From positions 1-5,450 of the forward strand of contig JACDEP010000146.1 of NCBI GenBank assembly GCA_013816325.1: a DNA stretch of 5,450 nt. Reading direction: 5' to 3'. This stretch comes from Methylotenera sp. (GTDB lineage: Bacteria; Pseudomonadota; Gammaproteobacteria; Burkholderiales; Methylophilaceae). Shown piece by piece: positions 1-5,450 of the stretch. Under the pieces are notes generated by a model. The model was given only the letters and a program-made list of their open reading frames with translations. It did not search any database and was not told the DNA's origin. Position 1 is the stretch's first letter; each line of letters begins with the position of its first letter. The position numbers were made by a program, and so were the translations under genes.

Positions 1-3000
1 ATTGCGGAATTTCGCGGTGTGCATGCCGATTATGGTACTTTGTTCGATGTAAAACGTTTTATCTCCGAAGCGCACAATCGTGGCTTACGTGTTATTACCG
101 AGCTTATTGTCAATCATACCTCCGACCAGCATCCTTGGTTCCAACGAGCGCGTACTGCCAGACCCGATTCTGCAGCCCGGAATTTCTATGTTTGGTCTGA
201 TACCGATACCGCTTACAGCCAAACTCGCATTATCTTTACCGACACCGAAAAATCTAATTGGACGTGGGATCCGGTAGCGAACGCTTTCTTCTGGCACCGT
301 TTCTTTTCGCATCAGCCTGACCTCAATTTTGACAACCCTCAGGTATTAAAAGCTGTGATCAGTGTCATGGAGTTCTGGCTTGATTTGGGTGTGGATGGAC
401 TGCGTCTTGATGCAGTACCGTACCTTATTGAACGTGAAGGTACTTCAAATGAAAACTTACCTGAAACCCATGCCATACTAAAAAAAATTCGCCAGGTCAT
501 CGACCAGAAATATCCTGACCGTATGCTTTTGGCCGAAGCCAACATGTGGCCGGAAGATGTGCAATCCTACTTTGGTAACAATGACGAATGCCACATGGCT
601 TTCCACTTTCCGCTTATGCCGCGTATGTATTTAGCCTTGGCTCAGGAAGATCGTTTCCCTATTACGGACATCCTTCGTCAAACGCCGGATATCCCTCCTG
701 ATTGCCAATGGGCGATTTTCTTGCGTAACCATGACGAACTTACACTAGAAATGGTCACCGACAGCGAACGCGCTTATATGCTGAATTTCTATGCTTCAGA
801 AAGTCGCGCACGCTTGAATGTGGGTATACGCCGCCGACTTGCACCATTATTACAGCGCGACCGCAGGCGTCTTGAATTGCTAAATAGTTTGTTACTTTCC
901 ATGCCTGGTACACCGGTAATCTATTACGGTGATGAGATTGGCATGGGCGACAATATTCACCTAGGTGACCGCGATGGCGTAAGAACCCCTATGCAATGGT
1001 CGCCAGATCGAAATGGCGGCTTCTCACGTATCGATCCTGCCAGGTTGGTTTTGCCGCCTATTATGGATGCTCAATATGGCTATCAGGCACTCAACGTCGA
1101 AGCACAAAATGCCGACCCATATTCATTACTGAATTGGATGCGCAAATTATTAGCGGTGAGAAAGCAATACCAAGCTTTTGGTCGTGGAAGCTTGCGTTTA
1201 CTCTATCCAAATAACCGTAAGGTACTCGCTTATATCAGGGCCTTTGCAGGCGTTAATCTGGCTAACTCAGGTATTCAGGAAACTCTTCTTTGCTTGGCCA
1301 ACGTTTCCAGTACTGCGCAGCCGGTGGAGTTGGATCTTGCTGAATTTTCTGGCTTTATCCCGATAGAGCTCATTGGCGGGTCAATATTTCCCCGGATTAG
1401 CCAAGCGCCTTACACGCTGACATTAGCAGCTTACGGTTTTTATTGGTTTCGCTTGACCACGGAGACGCGCATGCCACCGGATTATGTCGCTCCTATACAG
1501 TCAATGCCTGAGTATCTCACTTTAGTATTGCCGAATGGTTTACCTGACTTGACCAAGCCACCCGTCAGCGATGTGATTGAAAAGCAGATTCTACCGCAAT
1601 ATTTGCCTAGGCAGCGTTGGTTTGCGGGTAAACAGGAGAAGCTACTTTCTACTTCTATATCCTTATTATCCGTACTTGAAAACGCCCGACCAGCGGCGGC
1701 GCCTTTGTTGCTAATTGAGGTAAAAACTACTACCGAAAGTAGTGAAGAGCATTATTTTATGCCCTTAGGATTCTGCATTGATTGTGTTGAAACCTCTAAT
1801 CTAGCGCAGCAACTAGCATTAGCCAGAGTAAGAAGAGGCCCCCGTATCGGGCTGCTGACTGACGCTTTTTCAATCGATGATTTTGCCTATACGCTAATTG
1901 ACCATTTGAAACAGGAAAGATTGCTCGAAGCCTCTAATGGCAAAATCCAATTTAGCTCGAGCGATGGGTTCAAGAAACTAGAATTGAATACAGAAACTAA
2001 ATTGCGTAGACCTATTGCCGAACAGTCCAATAGTTCGCTCATCGTGGGGGATGTTGCCATTCTAAAAGTCATCCGCCGCGTAAGTCCTGGCATCAACCCA
2101 GAGTTGGAGATTGCTAGGTATCTGACAAAGATTGGCTACACCAATGCTCCACAATTCCTCGGGGACATGACTTACATCAGCTCTGATGGTGCGCCATACA
2201 CTCAAGTTTTGGCCCAATCGTTTGTCCATAATCAAGGCGATGCTTGGCAATGGACGCTGGATAGGTTAAGTAAGGCTCTACAGCCAAGCAATTCAGCGCA
2301 AATCGCGGTAGAAGCTTTGCCAGTTGAAAATGCAAGCCCGATTGAAGAATTGGCAGGTTTCGCTACGATTTTAGGGCATAGGTTAGGTGAGTTGCATAAT
2401 GCACTGGCTTTACCTACTGACGACCCGGCGTTTAACCCTGAACCTAGCAATGACTCTGATATAGCATCTTGGGAACATCGCATCAAAGCACAAGTAGAAA
2501 CTACCTTGAAAATATTGGCTGATCAGCAATGGCAGCATGAAGACGATATTGAGGCTTCTCAGTATCTGGCTTCTAAACGCGATGAGTTATTAGCTTACGT
2601 CAGCCAGATGGTGAAAAACGGTAAAAATCATTTGCGTACGCGTATCCATGGCGACTTCCATTTAGGGCAGGTTTTGGTAATTTCCGGCGACGTGATGATT
2701 ATCGATTTCGAAGGAGAGCCTAATCATACCTTGGAAGAGCGACGCCAAAAAGACAGCCCTTTACGTGATGTTGCAGGGACATTGCGCTCATTTTCCTATG
2801 CGGCAGCCTTTATTGACAGGAATGAGCTCCATCAACAAATCAATCAGGATGAACGTGATCGTTTATTACGCCAGTATCTGGAAACTTCCAGGTCAAGTTT
2901 TATGCAGGCTTATTGTGCAGTAACGGCAAATACTAAACAGGCTGAGCCTATATCTATCCCTGTGGCCCAATCCGGCAGTAATGTTACGGAGGAAAAATAT

Positions 3001-3192
3001 GATATATCCCCGCAATCACAGGCTTTGTTACAGCTTTTTACACTGGAAAGAGTGTGTTACGAGGTGGTCTATGAAGCCAGGCACCGTCCAGCTTGGATAA
3101 ATGTGCCATTACGTAGCCTGCGATATCAAGTAAGTAATTTTTTAGGAAATGATTTAACGCACCATGCAAGCGATACTGAAACCCATGACTAA
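1..3192 (+). CDS. treS: Trehalose synthase / maltokinase fusion protein (TreS-Mak), 5' partial
   Basis: Bifunctional cytosolic enzyme. TreS interconverts trehalose and maltose; the C-terminal kinase makes maltose-1-phosphate from maltose and ATP, feeding GlgE-type glucan synthesis. The frame is open from base 1 (1063 residues visible). The GTG at 19 is not the start, because IAEFRGVHADYGT runs through it as in TreS proteins; about 60-70 N-terminal residues are probably missing. Numbering from base 1: GH13 region I VNHTSDQHPWF (37-47), nucleophile Asp137 in GLRLDAVPY, acid/base Glu179 in LLAEANMWP, third carboxylate Asp245 in FLRNHDE, and the TreS signature YYGDEIGMGDN (308-318). A beta-rich C-terminal subdomain ends near 485. 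The Mak domain starts around LPRQRWFAGK (535-544), has a candidate ATP-site Lys689 (AILKV), the catalytic-loop motif HGDFHLGQ (883-890), the metal-binding-type motif IIDFEGE (900-906), and the Mak-typical RRQKDSPLRDVAGTLRS. All key residues are present. It overlaps treZ and is probably co-transcribed with it. Confidence 0.95.
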   Translation: MAEFRGVHADYGTLFDVKRFISEAHNRGLRVITELIVNHTSDQHPWFQRARTARPDSAARNFYVWSDTDTAYSQTRIIFTDTEKSNWTWDPVANAFFWHRFFSHQPDLNFDNPQVLKAVISVMEFWLDLGVDGLRLDAVPYLIEREGTSNENLPETHAILKKIRQVIDQKYPDRMLLAEANMWPEDVQSYFGNNDECHMAFHFPLMPRMYLALAQEDRFPITDILRQTPDIPPDCQWAIFLRNHDELTLEMVTDSERAYMLNFYASESRARLNVGIRRRLAPLLQRDRRRLELLNSLLLSMPGTPVIYYGDEIGMGDNIHLGDRDGVRTPMQWSPDRNGGFSRIDPARLVLPPIMDAQYGYQALNVEAQNADPYSLLNWMRKLLAVRKQYQAFGRGSLRLLYPNNRKVLAYIRAFAGVNLANSGIQETLLCLANVSSTAQPVELDLAEFSGFIPIELIGGSIFPRISQAPYTLTLAAYGFYWFRLTTETRMPPDYVAPIQSMPEYLTLVLPNGLPDLTKPPVSDVIEKQILPQYLPRQRWFAGKQEKLLSTSISLLSVLENARPAAAPLLLIEVKTTTESSEEHYFMPLGFCIDCVETSNLAQQLALARVRRGPRIGLLTDAFSIDDFAYTLIDHLKQERLLEASNGKIQFSSSDGFKKLELNTETKLRRPIAEQSNSSLIVGDVAILKVIRRVSPGINPELEIARYLTKIGYTNAPQFLGDMTYISSDGAPYTQVLAQSFVHNQGDAWQWTLDRLSKALQPSNSAQIAVEALPVENASPIEELAGFATILGHRLGELHNALALPTDDPAFNPEPSNDSDIASWEHRIKAQVETTLKILADQQWQHEDDIEASQYLASKRDELLAYVSQMVKNGKNHLRTRIHGDFHLGQVLVISGDVMIIDFEGEPNHTLEERRQKDSPLRDVAGTLRSFSYAAAFIDRNELHQQINQDERDRLLRQYLETSRSSFMQAYCAVTANTKQAEPISIPVAQSGSNVTEEKYDISPQSQALLQLFTLERVCYEVVYEARHRPAWINVPLRSLRYQVSNFLGNDLTHHASDTETHD
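1461..1473 (+). promoter_or_regulatory. Possible internal ribosome binding site and ATG at the TreS/Mak junction
   Basis: GGAG at 1461-1464 lies six bases before an in-frame ATG at 1471. The codon falls between the end of the TreS C-terminal beta domain (YGFYWFRL) and the linker before the kinase (LPRQRWFAGK). Translation from here would give a separate maltokinase of 573 residues starting MPPDYVAP. The position is apt, but GGAG-type matches also occur by chance elsewhere in these genes, so this is only a candidate. Confidence 0.25.
2988..3100 (+). other. Shine-Dalgarno-like site with an out-of-frame 33-codon ORF inside the maltokinase region
   Basis: GGAGG at 2988-2992 is followed after six A/T bases by ATG at 2999, the best-spaced full GGAGG-ATG pair seen in the window. 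The ATG is in the +2 frame relative to treS-mak (the treZ frame) and opens a 33-residue ORF, MIYPRNHRLCYSFLHW onward, ending at TAA 3098-3100. It lies over a poorly conserved acidic linker of the kinase and continues into conserved kinase sequence. The peptide resembles nothing known to me. It is more likely chance, since GAG GAA AAA codons encode the linker's Glu-Glu-Lys, than a gene. Confidence 0.12.
3185..3192 (+). other. treS-mak stop / treZ start overlap (ATGACTAA)
   Basis: The proposed treZ ATG (3185-3187) precedes the treS-mak stop TAA (3190-3192) in another frame. With only a weak upstream ribosome binding site, treZ translation probably depends on ribosomes finishing treS-mak. A weak AGGA at 3144-3147 is too far from either candidate ATG to decide the start. 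Confidence 0.5.
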
Positions 3193-5008
3193 TACTTTTA
3201 CGCATAAACGCTCGCTCGCGGCGGGTGCGAATCTTATCGGGCCGAATACCACAACGTTTCGCATATGGGCACCTCATGCAGCAGAGGTGCAAGTAATATT
3301 CAATGACCAGATACATGGCTTACAGCAAGAACAGGAAGAAGGCTGGTTTAGTGCGGAGCTTCATTGTGGCGCCGGCACCCTATATCAATATCGTATTAAG
3401 AACCAGCAAGGCGCTGTGCTTGAGGTGCCAGACCCAGCATCACGAGCTCAGCGCGATAGCGTCCATACCCAAAGTATCGTGGTCGACCCGGAGGCGTATC
3501 AATGGCGTACCCTCAATTGGAAAGGCCGTCCTTGGCATGAAACCATACTGTATGAATTGCATGTAGGCATGTGCGGTGGTTTTACCGGTGTAAAAGCTAA
3601 ACTAGCCTCCTTAGCCGCAATGGGATTCACTGCAATCGAGCTGATGCCCATTGCCAGTTATCCCGGCGAACGTAACTGGGGTTATGACGGGGTGTTACAG
3701 TACGCACCGCAATATACTTATGGCACTCCGGATGAACTAAAAGAACTTGTGGACGAAGCGCATGCCTTGAATATGAGCATTTTATTGGATGTGGTCTATA
3801 ACCATTTTGGGCCTGACGGTAATTACATCAACCATTATGCGCCACATTTTTTTAGCGAGGCTCATATCACCCCGTGGGGCAACGCTATTGATTTTCATCA
3901 TCCTGAAATCCGTAATTTTTATACTGAAAATGTCTTGTATTGGTTAGATGAATACCAATTCGATGGTCTGCGATTTGATGCATGCCATGCCATTATTGAT
4001 GAAGACTGGCTGATTGAAGCAGCACAGATGGCGCGGAATGCATTAGGTAAAGATAGACATATTCATCTAACTGCTGAGAATGACAATAATTGCGCACGCA
4101 TGTTAAAAAACGGCTTTGACGCACAATGGAACGATGACGGTCATCATGTATTACATGTGTTATTAACCGGCGAAACTGAAGGCTATTATTCAGATTATGC
4201 GGACAATCCGGCAGCGAAATTGGCACGTTGTATGGCTGAAGGGTTTGTATATCAAGGAGAGCATTCGGAGCACAGGGAACAAGATCGAGGTGAATGTAGT
4301 AGCGACTTAGCGAACACTTCCTTCATATTGTTTTTACAGAATCACGACCAAGTCGGCAACCGGCCCTTTGGTGAACGGCTGACTACGCTAGTATCTGACC
4401 CGGCTTTACGCGTGGCCAATGCCTTAGTGTTATTAAGTCCACAGATTCCTATGCTATTTATGGGAGAAGAGTTTGGTGCTACACAGCCGTTCTTGTACTT
4501 CACCAGCCATGAAGACCTTAATTTAGTGGAAGCTGTAAGAGAAGGACGGCGCAAAGAGTTTTCTACTTTTAGCAAATTTGCAGATACTGCTTTTGCCCTG
4601 CAAATTCCAGACCCTAACAATACCGAAACTTTTTTAGCTTCAATACCGCGACCTTTCAGTGTAGAGGGTGCGGTTACCAATAGCTCCTTGGATTGGAGTC
4701 AATGGGTGAGCAAGTTATTAGGTATAAGGCATCATTACATTATCCCACGTTTGGATGGTGTGCGTTCCTTAAAGGCTGAGGCGATAGGGCCCTCTGCAGT
4801 GAAGGCGTACTGGAAAATGGGTGACGGGGCAACTCTGGCGATTGTCATAAATTTAGGGAGCGAGCGGCTGATTTTAAATAGAGAAGAAGTTATTAAGATG
4901 CCCGATCCCGAAATCTTATTCGATTATAGCGGTGTATGGTTGTCGCTGGAAAAAGGGGTATTGCCCGGTTTAAGTTTTATCGCGTTGTTAGAGTGGGCGC
5001 GAGCATGA
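3185..5008 (+). CDS. treZ: Malto-oligosyltrehalose trehalohydrolase (TreZ)
   Basis: Cytosolic GH13 hydrolase that cleaves maltooligosyl-trehalose, made by TreY, to release trehalose and a shortened maltodextrin. The protein has 607 residues from ATG 3185, normal for the family. An N-terminal beta-sandwich (about 15-105, with FRIWAPHAAEVQV) precedes the barrel. The TreZ-typical stretch ELMPIASYPGERNWGYDG lies near 152-169. Catalytic regions: DVVYNH (202-207), nucleophile Asp265 in DGLRFDACHAI, acid/base Glu298 in HLTAEND, and Asp388 in FLQNHDQVGNRPFGERL. LFMGEEFGA, PFLYFTSHE and EAVREGRRKEF are also TreZ hallmarks, and a C-terminal beta domain follows. The start is uncertain: an in-frame ATG at 3164 would add MQAILKP and overlap treS-mak by 29 bp, and neither site has a strong ribosome binding site. 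3185 is preferred for its short 8-bp overlap, and because homology begins only after it. The stop overlaps the treY start. Confidence 0.95.
   Translation: MTNTFTHKRSLAAGANLIGPNTTTFRIWAPHAAEVQVIFNDQIHGLQQEQEEGWFSAELHCGAGTLYQYRIKNQQGAVLEVPDPASRAQRDSVHTQSIVVDPEAYQWRTLNWKGRPWHETILYELHVGMCGGFTGVKAKLASLAAMGFTAIELMPIASYPGERNWGYDGVLQYAPQYTYGTPDELKELVDEAHALNMSILLDVVYNHFGPDGNYINHYAPHFFSEAHITPWGNAIDFHHPEIRNFYTENVLYWLDEYQFDGLRFDACHAIIDEDWLIEAAQMARNALGKDRHIHLTAENDNNCARMLKNGFDAQWNDDGHHVLHVLLTGETEGYYSDYADNPAAKLARCMAEGFVYQGEHSEHREQDRGECSSDLANTSFILFLQNHDQVGNRPFGERLTTLVSDPALRVANALVLLSPQIPMLFMGEEFGATQPFLYFTSHEDLNLVEAVREGRRKEFSTFSKFADTAFALQIPDPNNTETFLASIPRPFSVEGAVTNSSLDWSQWVSKLLGIRHHYIIPRLDGVRSLKAEAIGPSAVKAYWKMGDGATLAIVINLGSERLILNREEVIKMPDPEILFDYSGVWLSLEKGVLPGLSFIALLEWARA
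5005..5008 (+). other. treZ stop / treY start overlap (ATGA), translational coupling signal
   Basis: The ATG of treY (5005-5007) shares bases with the TGA of treZ (5006-5008), the classic 4-bp overlap for termination-reinitiation. The upstream purine stretch (TTAGAG, ending 11 bases before the ATG) is a poor Shine-Dalgarno site, which fits coupled synthesis of the two enzymes acting in sequence. Confidence 0.65.
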
Positions 5009-5450
5009 ACAAGCCAGTAGAGCAATTCAATAAAGTAAACGTTATTGCTAAATGCTGCGCAATTGGGGCAACGTTACGATTGCAATTCCATAAAGGCTTT
5101 ACTTTTGCAGATGCTATTCGCTATGTCGATTATTATGCTTCTTTAGGGATTACCCACATTTATGCCTCGCCGATATTAACCGCGAGGCAAAACTCTACCC
5201 ACGGTTATGACATTGTTGACCCTACCCAAGTCAGTATGGAGCTAGGTGGTGAGCCAGGCTTGATAGAATTTGTGGCGGTATTGCGAGCAGCTAACATGGG
5301 GCTGATTATCGACATTGTGCCTAACCATATGGGGGTAGGCGGTTATGAAAACCCATGGTGGCAACATGTATTTGAATGGGGGCAAACCAGTCCTTATGCA
5401 TTCTGGTTCGATATAGACTGGTATTCCACTGACCCGGAACCCTATAACAA
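5005..5450 (+). CDS. treY: Malto-oligosyltrehalose synthase (TreY), 3' partial
   Basis: Cytosolic GH13 glucosyl-isomerase that converts the reducing-end alpha-1,4 bond of a maltodextrin into the alpha,alpha-1,1 bond of maltooligosyl-trehalose, the substrate of TreZ encoded just upstream. The frame runs from ATG 5005 to the window edge, giving 148 complete codons and no stop; the family is usually 700 residues or more, so most of the gene lies outside. TreY hallmarks in order: ATLRLQFHKGFTFADA (22-37), GITHIYASPILTAR (48-61), STHGYDIVDPTQV (64-76), ELGGEPG (79-85), GH13 region I DIVPNHM (103-109), then NPWWQHVFEWG and the SPYAFWFDIDW segment (129-139). The catalytic nucleophile and acid/base lie beyond the window. 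About 20 residues precede the first conserved strand, an ordinary leader, and no signal peptide is seen. Its 4-bp overlap with treZ indicates one transcription unit. Confidence 0.95.
   Translation, partial: MNKPVEQFNKVNVIAKCCAIGATLRLQFHKGFTFADAIRYVDYYASLGITHIYASPILTARQNSTHGYDIVDPTQVSMELGGEPGLIEFVAVLRAANMGLIIDIVPNHMGVGGYENPWWQHVFEWGQTSPYAFWFDIDWYSTDPEPYN

Noticed and set aside
19..21. GTG at 19 as the start codon of the first gene
   Set aside because: The frame is open upstream to base 1 and encodes family-like TreS sequence through the GTG, and TreS needs the first barrel strand encoded earlier. The gene is cut by the window edge.
91..129. Glu in place of the usual Asp at the front of GH13 region I of TreS (ELIVNH)
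   Set aside because: As I recall, many proteobacterial TreS proteins carry Glu here. The residue is not one of the three catalytic carboxylates, so this looks like ordinary family variation.
480..487. Run of eight A in treS, in phase as an A AAA AAA slippery heptamer
   Set aside because: A -1 shift would hit TGA at 516-518, before the acid/base Glu codon, giving only an inactive fragment. No stimulatory structure was evident, and Leu-Lys-Lys codons explain the run.
1726..1743. Six-base inverted repeat ACTACT-N6-AGTAGT inside mak
   Set aside because: It is short, within coding sequence, has no T-tract, and is expected by chance at this length.
1841..1851. CCCG-TAT-CGGG hairpin inside mak
   Set aside because: The four-base stem within the coding region has no following T-run, so it is not a terminator.
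3038..3316. Minus-strand ORF across the treS-mak/treZ junction
   Set aside because: It is antisense to conserved coding sequence of two enzymes, resembles no family I know, and no ribosome binding site was identified. It is a shadow frame.
4342..4680. 112-codon minus-strand ORF opposite treZ
   Set aside because: It is antisense to the conserved TreZ catalytic region, and its protein has no recognisable motif. Codon constraint from TreZ explains the open frame.

Overview
The window is wholly coding on the + strand and holds three consecutive genes of trehalose / alpha-glucan metabolism. In order they are a trehalose synthase-maltokinase fusion (treS-mak, 5' end outside the window), malto-oligosyltrehalose trehalohydrolase (treZ, complete), and malto-oligosyltrehalose synthase (treY, 3' end outside the window). 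No RNA gene, mobile element, CRISPR array, terminator or promoter was seen, and there is no non-coding gap: adjacent genes overlap by 8 bp (treS-mak/treZ, with the start chosen here) and 4 bp (treZ/treY, ATGA).

Layout: 1-3192 is the fused gene. TreS, a GH13 enzyme, occupies roughly the first 1450 bases and the maltokinase domain roughly 1570-3140. Bases 3185-5008 encode TreZ, with an N-terminal beta-sandwich followed by a GH13 barrel. Bases 5005-5450 encode the first 148 residues of TreY. All three have intact family motifs, and no frameshift was seen.

How they fit together (known biochemistry plus inference): TreY isomerises the reducing-end linkage of a maltodextrin to give maltooligosyl-trehalose, and TreZ then releases free trehalose. 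TreS interconverts trehalose and maltose, and maltokinase phosphorylates maltose to maltose-1-phosphate, the donor for GlgE. The cluster thus encodes both glucan-to-trehalose (TreYZ) and trehalose-to-maltose-1-phosphate (TreS-Mak) branches, which could form a cycle if glgE and glgB lie nearby. Neither is visible here.

Organism: the TreS-Mak fusion, short overlapping genes and mid-range base composition fit a Gram-negative bacterium, most likely a proteobacterium. The lineage cannot be fixed from these sequences alone. This is a coherent, largely conventional metabolic operon. No undescribed system was found; the points most worth a second look are possible internal translation starts inside treS-mak.
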